From an uncultured Eubacteriales bacterium (GTDB lineage: Bacteria; Bacillota; Clostridia; Christensenellales; CAG-917): a DNA stretch of 64,000 bases. Positions 50,263 to 58,749 of this stretch are shown one piece after another (position 1 is the stretch's first letter; every line of letters begins with the position of its first letter). The DNA is taken from positions 8,243 through 72,242 of the forward strand of contig URIZ01000007.1 in NCBI GenBank assembly GCA_900548005.1, read 5' to 3'. The notes under the pieces were generated by a model that was not told the DNA's origin, searched no databases, and saw only the letters and a program-made list of their open reading frames with translations. The position numbers and the translations under genes are program-made.

Positions 50263-50991
50263 TCATTTTGCTTGAGAGTCTTCGTATATCCAATCAAGCA
50301 GTTCGGTTACGCTCAGGTGCGGATCGGTCACGGCGCGCACATAGTAGTTGTAGGTGTCGTCTTCAAATTCCACATACGCTTTTATGCAGGCATATTCTTC
50401 GTCAAATTGTTCATGATAGGAGAGCGAAAATTCTCTCCAAGTCGCAGAGCCATCGAGCGTGGAATAGTATTTGAAACGGTTGTGCACGTCGGGCTCGATT
50501 TTTTTGGGAATAATCATCAATCTGATTTCATACAGAGTTTCTTCTTCGCAAATTTCGTACTCGATTTGTGCAAAACCTTTGTCCGAGCCGTCGGCTGCAT
50601 AGTAGTAGGTGAGAGTATAGTAAAAATCTCCTTCACAGCCCCTTTCCGTGCGAGTGGGGATAAGTGCGGTCATCCCGTATTGAGCGGAAAACCGGTCGAG
50701 ACTGTCAAGTCGCGTTGTGTTGTAGCTCAATTCTCCCATGCCGTTATATCTTGTGTCGTCACCGTCGCTTTGCAACCCTTTGTCCGTAAAAGCAATGGGA
50801 AAAGCGATGCAAAACACAATCACCAAAGCGCACAGCGCACTTGCAAAAGCAACCAACGTCGCACGCGGAGATTTGCGTGTTCTAACGGGCTTTTCAAGGC
50901 GAACGCCGCTCAAAATTTTCTCTTTTGAGTTGTGCGTTGACAAAGCGTATTCTTGCAAAGTTTCGTTGAGTTGTTTGTCGTCCATATTCAT
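50263..50991 (-). CDS. Single-pass membrane protein, possible anti-sigma factor
   Basis: 242 aa (240 if it starts at the second ATG, 50985, which sits better after the SD aggatga). A short charged N-terminal part (about 1-45) is followed by one hydrophobic segment (about 46-68, LVAFASALCALVIVFCIAFPIAF) and an extracytoplasmic domain of about 170 aa rich in Tyr, Asp and Glu. It is the third gene of a minus-strand operon and its first ATG overlaps the preceding stop codon (ATGA). The layout, a small inside domain, one helix and an outside sensor next to a sigma factor gene, fits an anti-sigma factor. No zinc-binding anti-sigma motif was seen, so this remains inference. Confidence 0.65.
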   Translation of the reverse strand: MNMDDKQLNETLQEYALSTHNSKEKILSGVRLEKPVRTRKSPRATLVAFASALCALVIVFCIAFPIAFTDKGLQSDGDDTRYNGMGELSYNTTRLDSLDRFSAQYGMTALIPTRTERGCEGDFYYTLTYYYAADGSDKGFAQIEYEICEEETLYEIRLMIIPKKIEPDVHNRFKYYSTLDGSATWREFSLSYHEQFDEEYACIKAYVEFEDDTYNYYVRAVTDPHLSVTELLDWIYEDSQAK

Positions 50992-51824
50992 CCTATATGC
51001 ACCGCGGTTGCGGCGTTTATCGTTCCGTTGTAGTTGAACAAGTAATATCCGGCAATACTTTGTTCACCCGATGCGGTTTTGAAATATACATACTCTCTCA
51101 CGACGTTGCCGCCGGCGTCGTAATAGGTCACTTTTTGATAGCCGAAAGCAACAAAAATATGACTGTCGTTTGACATAGTGATTTGCAATTCCACAGAATT
51201 GTTGCTGTCCGTGCAGGTTGTAAACGCCACGCCGTTTGTGAAAAACACGATCGGATTGCCGTTTTCAAGCTGAGCAATCGCATTGTCAACGGACAATGAC
51301 GTTGAATTGGTCACAGAAGTGTACGTCACGCTGAGATTTTTGCTTGTGACGTATGCGGACAAGCCGATTTCAAAATTGCTTTGAGATGTTCCGCTTGCGG
51401 TTGTTCCCATTCTTGCAGCCAAGTCGTTTATGAGTGCTTGAATTTGAGTTTGCACCCTTGACATAGAATGATAGAAATACTTTGTTCCCCTTGCATAGCC
51501 CGTTGCAATGTCGGGCACGAGAGCGGGAAAATATCTATCGTAATAGCCGATAAGGTTTGCCGCGGCAACGGGAGCGCATGTGTAGTTTCGGTTTTGAGTG
51601 TCGAAGTAGGCGGGTACTTTGTCCGTGAACATGTGCGACTGCGTTGTTTTGGTTGCGTACGAAAAGTTTTCCGTTGCAGAATATGTGTAGGATATGCCGA
51701 AATAACTTTCTTCGTCAACGCTGTCTGCAAAGGCAACGTTGCTCGGAGCAACAAAAAAGGTCAAAAAGAGTGTTGCAATCGCAACGATTATTGCCGAAGT
51801 TGTGATTTTGAAAATTGTCTTCAT
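50988..51824 (-). CDS. Secreted C39-like (papain-fold) protein
   Basis: 278 aa from the ATG at 51824 (SD aggag). A clear signal peptide comes first: KTIFKI, a hydrophobic core, then a likely cut after SNVAFA. The block NYTCAPVAAANLIGYYDRY carries the Cys nucleophile of C39_2-like cysteine peptidases. A C-terminal SHIFVAFGYQK supplies the candidate catalytic His. Sitting between a sigma factor gene and a putative anti-sigma gene, it may be an effector or regulator of that signalling unit. Substrate is unknown; some family members are non-proteolytic. Confidence 0.8.
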   Translation of the reverse strand: MKTIFKITTSAIIVAIATLFLTFFVAPSNVAFADSVDEESYFGISYTYSATENFSYATKTTQSHMFTDKVPAYFDTQNRNYTCAPVAAANLIGYYDRYFPALVPDIATGYARGTKYFYHSMSRVQTQIQALINDLAARMGTTASGTSQSNFEIGLSAYVTSKNLSVTYTSVTNSTSLSVDNAIAQLENGNPIVFFTNGVAFTTCTDSNNSVELQITMSNDSHIFVAFGYQKVTYYDAGGNVVREYVYFKTASGEQSIAGYYLFNYNGTINAATAVHIG

Positions 51825-51844
51825 AGTCGAATCTCCTATACATA

Positions 51845-52462
51845 TTAGACAATTTCGACGGGGTTGTTTTCCCGTGCTTCGTCGCTTTTTGCCAAAATAT
51901 CCCAATTTTCGACAAACATCACTTCTTTTTCGAGCATTTTCTTCAGCTTGTCTTGCGCGGAGAGTTTCAGTCTGCCCACGGCGGACTTTGACATATTCAG
52001 CTCTTTTGCGAGTTGATGTATGGTTTTGTCTTCAAAGACGCCGAGTTGCACCACGATTTGCTCGTCTTTGTCAAGGCTGTTGATTGCGTTTTGCACCGTC
52101 ATGCGCATATCGGCACAATCCGAGTCGTCATAGGAGCAGACTTTGAGATAGTCCACGCTGTCTATGCACACGTCCTTTGTGCCGCTAAGCTTTTTGTAGC
52201 GATTGAATGCCATGTTGGTCATCACTTTGCAAAGGTAGGAATATGCGCCTTGCAGGCAGGAAGATTTGCTTGCGATCGTGCTTATGTGCGCCCAAAAATC
52301 TTGTTCCAAATCTTCGGCGTCCTGCTCGTTTTTGAGATATTTGAGCGCGATAAATCGCAAGGTGGGCGAGATAAGGTCATACAACGAAACAAGAGCGTCG
52401 CGCTCGCCGCGCTTTACGCCCTTCAAACAGTCGTTGATCTGATCCCTTTTCTTCTTATCCAT
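51845..52462 (-). CDS. RNA polymerase sigma factor, ECF-like
   Basis: 205 aa from the ATG at 52462; an in-frame TTG at 52489 is the alternative. Region 2 is visible as LVSLYDLISPTLRFIALKYL...DAEDLEQDFW. Region 4 is visible as INSLDKDEQIVVQLGVFEDKTIHQLAKELNMSKSAVGRLK, a helix-turn-helix. No region 1.1 or 3, which is the ECF (group IV) layout. It heads an operon with the C39-like protein and the membrane protein, starting from a sigma-A-type promoter. Confidence 0.88.
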   Translation of the reverse strand: MDKKKRDQINDCLKGVKRGERDALVSLYDLISPTLRFIALKYLKNEQDAEDLEQDFWAHISTIASKSSCLQGAYSYLCKVMTNMAFNRYKKLSGTKDVCIDSVDYLKVCSYDDSDCADMRMTVQNAINSLDKDEQIVVQLGVFEDKTIHQLAKELNMSKSAVGRLKLSAQDKLKKMLEKEVMFVENWDILAKSDEARENNPVEIV

Positions 52463-52504
52463 GGAAAATCCCGCCGAATCCTTTTGCAAAATAGTCCACG
52501 AAAT

Positions 52505-52533
52505 ATTATATCATACAAATCGTCGCCATACAA
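52505..52533 (-). promoter_or_regulatory. Promoter of the sigma factor operon
   Basis: Minus strand: TTGTAT (52533-52528), 17-bp spacer, TATAAT (52510-52505). Confidence 0.75.
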
Positions 52534-52538
52534 TTCAT

Positions 52539-52597
52539 TTGACAATTATTGTGATTTTTGATATGGTTTTATGGCTAAATTATATCTATATAAGAAG
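52539..52597 (+). promoter_or_regulatory. Promoter and SD of the exonuclease gene
   Basis: TTGACA at 52539-52544, 17-bp spacer, TATGGT at 52562-52567. SD agaagg at 52592-52597 is 8 bases before the ATG at 52606, which decides for that start over the ATG at 52600. Confidence 0.75.
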
Positions 52598-52605
52598 GCA
52601 TGATT

Positions 52606-53778
52606 ATGGATTATTTGTTTTTTGATATAGAATGTGCAAATTGCAACGAAGGCGCAAAAATCTGCGAGTTTGGCTACGTCATAGCCAATCACAATTTTGA
52701 AAAAATCGAGCAGAAAAACATCCTGATCAATCCCAATGCGCCGTTTGACGAATTTGTCATCAATTCGCTTCTCAACTACAAAAAGGAAGAATACGACAAA
52801 AGCCCCCTTTTGCCAAGCGTGTACGACGAAATTTTTTCGCTGCTCAACGGCGATAGATACATCGTTGTGGGACACACCACCCAAGGCGATGCCGAGCACG
52901 TTGCGGAAGATTGCATAAGATACGGATTGAAGTCTCCCGATTTTCATTTCATCGACATTGTGGAGCTGTACAAGCACTTTTCAAAGAAGGACAACGCCAC
53001 CGGGCTCACCAAGATGTGCGAAGAGTTGGGCATAGTGGTGGACGGACACGCACACTCCGCCGACGTTGACGCCGATTTGACCATGCGCGTTGCATTTGCC
53101 TTGACAAAGAAATTCAAAAAGAGCTTTGACGAACTTGTCGCTCAAACGCCGCACGCAAAGGGCGAAGTGAAAGACTACGAAGAAACGTGGCGAAGAAAGA
53201 CGACGTATAGAAACTACCTTGCAGAAGTGGAAGAAGCAGGGCTTGCCATGCAAAAGGACGGCAAAACAAAACTGCATCTTTTCATAGAAAACGTTGCGCC
53301 TATCAACAAGAAAAGAATTGACGGCGTGGCAGGCAAAAGAATCTTCATCAGCCCGTTGTATGCGCTTGCGCACTACAATGAGAATATGTGGCTTGTGCAG
53401 ACAATCAGCAATGCGGGCGGATACGTCATCACCTATCCCAAGCGCGCCGACATGTTTGTGAGATACGACGCAAGGACAAAGGCGGGCGAAGAAGTGTTTT
53501 GCAAGCAGTTTGAGGCGGTCAAGAAGTTGAACGAGAAGGGCGCGGGCAAGCAAATCGTGGATTTTTATGACTTTCTCGATATGCTGGGCGTCAAAGAGAG
53601 CGATCTCAAAAAGCCGTTCGACATCGACGTGGACGCGCTCGTCGCCGCAAAGTCTCGCAGCGTGTATTCGGACGCAAGCCCCACCACAATCGGAGATTTG
53701 CTCAAACTCGGATCGAGCAAAAACGGCAAAAATCGACAAAATTTCAACAAAAACAAGGCGGATGCAAAACGCAAATGA
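52606..53778 (+). CDS. DEDDh 3'-5' exonuclease-domain protein
   Basis: 390 aa. ExoI FDIE motif at residues about 5-8 (FFDIECAN), a middle GHTTQGDAEHV block, and ExoIII HAHSADVDADLT with the His and Asp of the DEDDh family, so the N-terminal 180 aa is a DnaQ/RNase T-like nuclease. The middle region (about 235-300, GVAGKRIFISPLYAL...GGYVITYP) resembles a BRCT-like domain. The last 25 residues are basic and Asn-rich, suggesting nucleic-acid contact. Divergent from the sigma operon; the aro leader promoter follows 20 bp after its stop codon. Confidence 0.85.
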   Translation: MDYLFFDIECANCNEGAKICEFGYVIANHNFEKIEQKNILINPNAPFDEFVINSLLNYKKEEYDKSPLLPSVYDEIFSLLNGDRYIVVGHTTQGDAEHVAEDCIRYGLKSPDFHFIDIVELYKHFSKKDNATGLTKMCEELGIVVDGHAHSADVDADLTMRVAFALTKKFKKSFDELVAQTPHAKGEVKDYEETWRRKTTYRNYLAEVEEAGLAMQKDGKTKLHLFIENVAPINKKRIDGVAGKRIFISPLYALAHYNENMWLVQTISNAGGYVITYPKRADMFVRYDARTKAGEEVFCKQFEAVKKLNEKGAGKQIVDFYDFLDMLGVKESDLKKPFDIDVDALVAAKSRSVYSDASPTTIGDLLKLGSSKNGKNRQNFNKNKADAKRK

Positions 53779-53797
53779 CAAATCGGGCAAGTTTGGG

Positions 53798-53826
53798 TTG
53801 ACAAATCGGACAACCTAATGTATATT
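53798..53826 (+). promoter_or_regulatory. Promoter of the aro operon leader
   Basis: Perfect TTGACA at 53798-53803, 17-bp spacer, TATATT at 53821-53826. Transcription should start near 53833. Confidence 0.85.
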
Positions 53827-53850
53827 TGCCTTATAAAAAAGGAGCGGACA

Positions 53851-54000
53851 ATGAACAACGCAAGCGTACACAACACCGATAAAAACGTTTTCTCGTCCGT
53901 TTCGCGCGCTCAATTTTCCTTTGCAAACGCAGCACGATTTAGTTCGTATTGCGTTTATTATTATTATCGCAACTTCGTTGCCCACCGCAAAGGACGCTGA
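53851..54000 (+). CDS. Phe/Tyr-rich leader peptide of the aro operon
   Basis: 49 codons with a strong SD (ggag at 53841-53844, 6 bases before ATG). Five Phe (codons 14, 22, 24, 30, 42) and five Tyr (33 and the run 36-39, bases 53956-53967); no Trp. The C-terminus is basic (HRKGR). The following operon makes only Phe and Tyr from chorismate, so codon content matches the end products exactly. Bases 53985-53994 (ccgcaaagga), inside its last codons, are the switch segment of an attenuator. The peptide is expected to be a sensor and to have no other role. Confidence 0.85.
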   Translation: MNNASVHNTDKNVFSSVSRAQFSFANAARFSSYCVYYYYRNFVAHRKGR

Positions 54001-54064
54001 CACGGCGCGCACATTTTCGCGCAATCAAAAACAAGGCGGTTTCCTTTGCGGAGATCGCTTTTTT
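53917..54064 (+). promoter_or_regulatory. Attenuator: alternative RNA pairings 1:2, 2:3 and 3:4
   Basis: Segment 1 tcctttgc (53917-53924) pairs with segment 2. Segment 2 ccgcaaagga (53985-53994) pairs with segment 3, tcctttgcgg (54042-54051), ten perfect bp: the antiterminator. Segment 3 (54036-54044) also pairs with segment 4 (54050-54058) to form the terminator. A ribosome finishing the leader peptide at 53998-54000 covers segment 2, so the terminator forms. A ribosome stalled at Tyr codons 36-39 would leave segment 2 free to pair with 3. One stalled at Phe 22/24 would in addition cover segment 1. Confidence 0.8.
54036..54064 (+). terminator. Attenuator terminator hairpin
   Basis: gcggtttcc / ggagatcgc stem (9 pairs, two G-T) with a 5-base loop, followed by six T. 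Flanking aaaacaag and cttttttgttt can extend the stem. It lies 222 bp before pheA. Confidence 0.85.
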
Positions 54065-54286
54065 GTTTGCCGAAAGGAAAGATAAAAAGCCGAGAGCCGA
54101 TACGCTTTTGGTGCAAGACAATGAGATATTTGCCGTGAGAAATCTCGCTTTCGCCGCAAAAAATACGCAAAAGTGCGACTATCAATGCGAAATTTGCCGA
54201 TTTCGGACACATTTTGCAAGAAAAATGAGAAAAAACTATGGCATAATATCTATAATTGTTTATAATAAATTATTAAGGAACAAAAT
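54065..54286 (+). other. pheA upstream region after the attenuator
   Basis: 222 bp without a convincing gene. TATAAT-like boxes occur at 54251-54256 and 54261-54266 but have no good -35 partner, so a second promoter is uncertain. SD aagga lies just before the pheA ATG. Confidence 0.5.
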
Positions 54287-55402
54287 ATGCAGGACACACC
54301 CGATATGCAAGACATCAAAGAATCCAGAAAGAAAATCAATCAAATCGACGAGCAAATGGCTGCGCTTTTCAAAAAGCGTATGGACGTTTGCAAAGACATT
54401 GCGCTCTACAAAAAAGAGAGCGGTCTTTCCGTCCGCGACGAAGTCAGAGAAGCGGAAGTGGTCAAGCGCAATTCCGAAAAAATCGAAAATCTCGAATTGC
54501 AACCCTATTACGCCGACTTCATCAAGGGAGTCATTGACGTGTCGTGCAAATATCAGTCTGCGCTCATGCGCAAGATGAGAGTGGCGTACAGCGGCACGAC
54601 GGGCGCGTTTGCGCACATCGCGGCAAAAAGAATGTTTCCCGAGGCGGAATACGTTGCGTTTTCAAGTTTCAAGGAAGCCTATGACGCAGTGCAAAGCGGC
54701 GAGTATGATTGCGCCGTTCTCCCCATAGAAAACAGCTATGCCGGGGAAGTGGGCGAAGTGATGGATTTGATTTTTTCGGGCGATCTTTGCATAAATCAGG
54801 TGCTTGACGTGCCTATAGAGCACGATTTGCTTGCGGTGGACGGAGCAAGCATAGACGACATAAAGACGGTGGTCAGCCATCCCCAAGCCCTTGCGCAATG
54901 CGGCGAGTATATCCTAGGGCACGGCTTTGAAACAAAGACCTATTCAAACACCGCTCTTGCGGCAGAGTTTGTCAAAGAGCAAAACGATCCTTCGATTGCG
55001 GCGATCGCATCGGCGGATTCGGCAGAGATATTCGGCTTGACCGCGCTTGACAGACGCATCAACGACAATCGAAACAACACAACGAGATTTGCTTCCTTCT
55101 CAAGAGTGAAAAACAAGCCCCAATCCGTTGCCAAGAGAGAGAACGAAAACTTCATTCTCGTCTTCACGGTGCAAAATGAGTCGGGTGCGCTTGCAAGTGC
55201 GCTCAACATCATAGGCGCACACAACTTCAATATGCGCTCCCTTCGCTCTCGTCCGATGAAGAATTTGCAATGGAACTACTATTTCTACATCGAGGCGGAA
55301 GGCAACGTCAACACCGAAAACGGCAAGGAAATGTTGCAAGAGTTGTCCGCGCTTTGCGCAAAGCTGAAACTTGCGGGAAGTTATTTTGCAGACAACGCTT
55401 GA
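54287..55402 (+). CDS. pheA: Bifunctional chorismate mutase / prephenate dehydratase
   Basis: 371 aa. It turns chorismate into prephenate and prephenate into phenylpyruvate. Residues about 8-90 are an AroQ-type chorismate mutase (KKINQIDEQMAALFKKRM, KKESGLSVRDEVREAEVV). Residues about 97-280 are the dehydratase (VAYSGTTGAFAHIAAKRMFP, DCAVLPIENSYAGEV, NNTTRFASFSR). An ACT domain follows at about 285-365, with ESGALASAL and LRSRPM matching the Phe-binding GALV and ESRP motifs, so feedback inhibition by Phe is expected. It is the first structural gene after the attenuator. Confidence 0.95.
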   Translation: MQDTPDMQDIKESRKKINQIDEQMAALFKKRMDVCKDIALYKKESGLSVRDEVREAEVVKRNSEKIENLELQPYYADFIKGVIDVSCKYQSALMRKMRVAYSGTTGAFAHIAAKRMFPEAEYVAFSSFKEAYDAVQSGEYDCAVLPIENSYAGEVGEVMDLIFSGDLCINQVLDVPIEHDLLAVDGASIDDIKTVVSHPQALAQCGEYILGHGFETKTYSNTALAAEFVKEQNDPSIAAIASADSAEIFGLTALDRRINDNRNNTTRFASFSRVKNKPQSVAKRENENFILVFTVQNESGALASALNIIGAHNFNMRSLRSRPMKNLQWNYYFYIEAEGNVNTENGKEMLQELSALCAKLKLAGSYFADNA

Positions 55403-55412
55403 CGGAGTGGAT

Positions 55413-56420
55413 ATGGATATAAACGTTGATTTGAAAGAGAAAAGCTACACCGTCACGGTGGAGCGCGGCGCGTTGAAAAGGGCGGGCGAGATCTTTGACT
55501 TGAATCGCAAAGTGCTTGTTGTCAGCGACGACGGAGTGCCGAGCGAGTACGCCTACGAGATTTGCTCGCAAGCAAAGGAAGCGTGCGTTGCGGTTTTGCA
55601 GCAAGGCGAGAAAAGCAAGAACATCGACAATTTCCAAAAACTGCTGTCGCTCATGCTTGAAAACGGTTTTTCAAGAAAGGACTGCGTTGTCGCTGTGGGC
55701 GGCGGAGTCGTGGGAGATCTTGCGGGATTTGCCGCGGCGTGCTATATGCGAGGCGTCGATTTCTACAACGTGCCCACAACGCTTTTGTCGCAAGTGGACT
55801 CGTCAATCGGCGGAAAGACGGCAATCGATTTTTGCGGAGTGAAGAACGTCGTGGGCGCATTTTATCAGCCAAAGGCGGTGATTTGCGATGCAGACGTGCT
55901 TTGCACTCTGGATGACAGACAGTTTGCCGCAGGACTTGCAGAGATAATCAAAATGGCTCTCACAAGCGATGAGTCACTTTTTGAAGAGATTGAAAACTGC
56001 GACGATATAAAGGCGAATATCGACGTGATAGAGCAAAAGGCAATCGCCATAAAACGCGACGTTGTGGAGCAAGATCCCATCGAGAGCGGACTAAGAAAAG
56101 TGCTCAACTTCGGTCACACCGTGGGGCATGCCATAGAGAGCGTGGAGCAAGGAAAGCTCTTGCACGGAGAGTGCGTTGCGCTCGGTATGTTGCCTATGTG
56201 CGACCAAAAAGTGCGAGCAAGGCTTGAGGCGGTGCTTGCCAAGTTCGGCTTGCCAACCGAGTTCAAGTGGAGCGCGGGCGAGCTGTTGCCGTACATCAAG
56301 CATGACAAGAAGGCGGAAAGCGATTGCGTGTCCGTGGTGCTTGTCAACAAAATCGGCTCGTTCGAGTTTGCAAAAGAAACGGCGGACGAGATATCCGAAA
56401 GGGTGGAGAAAACAAGATGA
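55413..56420 (+). CDS. aroB: 3-dehydroquinate synthase
   Basis: 335 aa from the ATG at 55413 (SD ggag at 55404-55407), 10 bp after pheA; the frame is open further upstream but lacks an SD. It cyclises DAHP to 3-dehydroquinate with NAD and a divalent metal. Motifs: VVAVGGGVVGDLAGFAA, VPTTLLSQVDSSIGGK and the metal-binding FGHTVGHAIE. Slightly shorter than the usual 350-360. Confidence 0.95.
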   Translation: MDINVDLKEKSYTVTVERGALKRAGEIFDLNRKVLVVSDDGVPSEYAYEICSQAKEACVAVLQQGEKSKNIDNFQKLLSLMLENGFSRKDCVVAVGGGVVGDLAGFAAACYMRGVDFYNVPTTLLSQVDSSIGGKTAIDFCGVKNVVGAFYQPKAVICDADVLCTLDDRQFAAGLAEIIKMALTSDESLFEEIENCDDIKANIDVIEQKAIAIKRDVVEQDPIESGLRKVLNFGHTVGHAIESVEQGKLLHGECVALGMLPMCDQKVRARLEAVLAKFGLPTEFKWSAGELLPYIKHDKKAESDCVSVVLVNKIGSFEFAKETADEISERVEKTR

Positions 56421-57514
56421 AAAACACATTCGGACAAAGCGTGAGTATGACCGTGTTTGGCGAAAGCCACGGCGAAGCGGTGGGAGTGGTGATTGACGGC
56501 ATAGCCCCCGGCATTGATGTTGACGAGAATTATATCAAGGCGTGCCTTGCAAAAAGAGCTCCGTCCAAGACAACGGACACCGCAAGGCGAGAAAAGGACG
56601 AGTTTAAGATTGTCAGCGGCGTGTTTTCGGGCAAGAGCACGGGCACTCCGATTTGCATAATCGTGCCCAACGAAAACCAAAGAAGCAAGGATTACGAATA
56701 TGGAATCGCACGCCCTGCGCACGCCGATTTTTCGGCAAATCAAAAGTATCACGGATATGAAGATTATCGTGGCGGCGGTCATTTTTCGGGCAGAGTTACG
56801 GCAGGCATAGTGGCAGGCGGAGCAATCTTGCAAAAGGCTTTGCAAGACATCGGCGTGACTGTCGCAACGCATATCCTTGAATGTGCTGATTTGCGCGATA
56901 AAGGGTTTGAAGATGTCAAAACGGATAGATCAACCCTTGATTGCGCGGATTTCCCCGTTCTTGACAAGCAAATCGCAAGCGGTATGATACAAGCAATCGA
57001 GCAAGCAAAAGCGGACGGCGATAGCCTTGGCGGAATCGTGGAAACGGCAATCTCGGGCATACCCTCGGGAGTGGGCGAGCCGTGGTTTGACAGCGTTGAG
57101 AGCGTGCTTTCTCACGCACTGTTTTCAATCGGCGGAATAAAGGGCGTTGAGTTTGGGGACGGATTTGCAATCGCAAAAAAACGCGGAAGCGAAGCAAACG
57201 ATTTGATTGAATATAAGGACGGCAAAGTGGTTGTCACACGCAATGCGAACGGTGGCATCAACGGCGGCATAACCAACGGTGCGGACGTGATTTTCAGATG
57301 CGCCGTCAAGCCCACACCGTCCATTGCAAAGGAGCAAAACACCATTGATTTCGTCAAGTGCGAAAACACCGTCTTGTCCGTCAAGGGCAGACACGATCCC
57401 GCAATTGTCAGGCGCATTTGCCCCGTCATCGATGCGGTGAGCGCGCTTTGCGTGTGTGATATGCTTGCGCAAAGATATGGAACGGACGTTCTCAAAAACG
57501 GAGTGGAGAGATGA
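56417..57514 (+). CDS. aroC: Chorismate synthase
   Basis: 365 aa. It makes chorismate from EPSP using reduced FMN. The start overlaps the aroB stop (ATGA). Signature MTVFGESHGEAVGVVIDG at the N-terminus, then RPAHADFSANQKYHGYEDYRGGGHFSGR in two blocks, and the C-terminal GRHDPAIVRR. Full length. Confidence 0.95.
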   Translation: MKNTFGQSVSMTVFGESHGEAVGVVIDGIAPGIDVDENYIKACLAKRAPSKTTDTARREKDEFKIVSGVFSGKSTGTPICIIVPNENQRSKDYEYGIARPAHADFSANQKYHGYEDYRGGGHFSGRVTAGIVAGGAILQKALQDIGVTVATHILECADLRDKGFEDVKTDRSTLDCADFPVLDKQIASGMIQAIEQAKADGDSLGGIVETAISGIPSGVGEPWFDSVESVLSHALFSIGGIKGVEFGDGFAIAKKRGSEANDLIEYKDGKVVVTRNANGGINGGITNGADVIFRCAVKPTPSIAKEQNTIDFVKCENTVLSVKGRHDPAIVRRICPVIDAVSALCVCDMLAQRYGTDVLKNGVER

Positions 57515-58749
57515 AGTACGGACTTATCGGCAAACCGCTCGGACACAGCTATTCAAGAGAGATACATCGCTTGATTGCGGACTATGACTACGAACTTAAA
57601 GAGCTTGACGAAAGCGAAGTGGGCAAGTTTTTGCAAGACAGGCAGTTTGCGGCAATCAACGTCACAATACCCTACAAGCAGACGGTGATGCAATATCTCG
57701 ATTTTATCTCGGACGATGCAAAAAACATCGGCGCGGTGAACACGATCGTCAACGACGGCGGAAAACTTTGCGGATACAACACCGATTTTCTCGGCATGCG
57801 CGCGCTTATCGAGAAAAGCGGAATATCCGTTAAAGGTAAAAAGGTGCTTATATTCGGCACAGGCGGCACGAGCAATACGGCTTTTGCGGTGTGCAAAGAC
57901 TTGGGCGCAAGCGAGATATACAAGGTTTCAAGAAAGGAAAAGGACGGCGCGATAACCTACGATAGAGCAAGGGAGCAACATTCCGATGCAGAGATCATCG
58001 TCAACGCAACGCCGTCGGGTATGTATCCGTCCGTTGACGGCGAGCCTATGGACATATCTTGTTTTCATAATCTCGAAGGCGTTGCGGACGCGATATACAA
58101 TCCGCTTTGCACCAATCTTGTGCTCGATGCAAGGGATATGGGTGCAATCGGTGTGGGCGGACTTTATATGCTCGTGGCGCAGGCTGTGTATGCAAGCGCA
58201 TTGTTTTTGGGTAGAGAAGCGGACGAAAGCGTCATAGATTCGGTCTATGAAAGAATCGCGCGCGAAAAACGTAACGTTGTGCTTGTAGGTATGCCGTCTT
58301 GCGGAAAAACCACCGTGGGCAAACGGCTTGCCGAGCTTACGGGCAGAGAATTTGCGGACACGGACGAAGAAATCGTAAAACGCATAGGCATGAGCATTGC
58401 CGACTTTTTTGCCAAGCACGGAGAAGACGCTTTCCGCAAGATAGAGAGCGAAGTGATTGCCGATCTTGTCAAGGACGCGGGGCTTGTGGTTGCCACGGGC
58501 GGCGGCGCGGTGCTAAAAAAAGAGAACGTGCGCGCGATAAAGCGCAACTCGATTGTCGTGTTTGTTGACAGACCTCTCGATATGCTTGTCGCAACCAACG
58601 ACAGACCGCTTTCGTCAAGCGTAGATAAAGTGAAAAAACTCTATGAGCAAAGATACGATATATACAAATCCGTTGCGGACGAAATCGCGGACGGCAGCGG
58701 AGATATAGACGAAGTCGCAAACCGAATAAGGAGAAAACTCGGGATATGA
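57511..58749 (+). CDS. aroE-aroK: Shikimate dehydrogenase - shikimate kinase fusion
   Basis: 412 aa, two enzymes in one chain. Residues 1 to about 245 are AroE: GKPLGHSYSREIHR, NVTIPYKQTVM with the catalytic Lys, NTIV and NTDFLG, and a nucleotide-binding FGTGGTSNTA. A short linker leads to AroK at about 252-412: P-loop GMPSCGKTTVGKRLAE, the shikimate-binding DTDEEI, and ATGGGAVLK. The two halves catalyse consecutive reactions (dehydroshikimate to shikimate to shikimate-3-phosphate). The start overlaps the aroC stop. No second aroE or aroK is in the window. Confidence 0.94.
   Translation: MKYGLIGKPLGHSYSREIHRLIADYDYELKELDESEVGKFLQDRQFAAINVTIPYKQTVMQYLDFISDDAKNIGAVNTIVNDGGKLCGYNTDFLGMRALIEKSGISVKGKKVLIFGTGGTSNTAFAVCKDLGASEIYKVSRKEKDGAITYDRAREQHSDAEIIVNATPSGMYPSVDGEPMDISCFHNLEGVADAIYNPLCTNLVLDARDMGAIGVGGLYMLVAQAVYASALFLGREADESVIDSVYERIAREKRNVVLVGMPSCGKTTVGKRLAELTGREFADTDEEIVKRIGMSIADFFAKHGEDAFRKIESEVIADLVKDAGLVVATGGGAVLKKENVRAIKRNSIVVFVDRPLDMLVATNDRPLSSSVDKVKKLYEQRYDIYKSVADEIADGSGDIDEVANRIRRKLGI

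Noticed and set aside
54240..54270. Strong second promoter directly in front of pheA
   Set aside because: TATAAT-like boxes occur in an AT-rich stretch, but no -35 element lies at the right distance. It would bypass the attenuator, so it is noted but not called.
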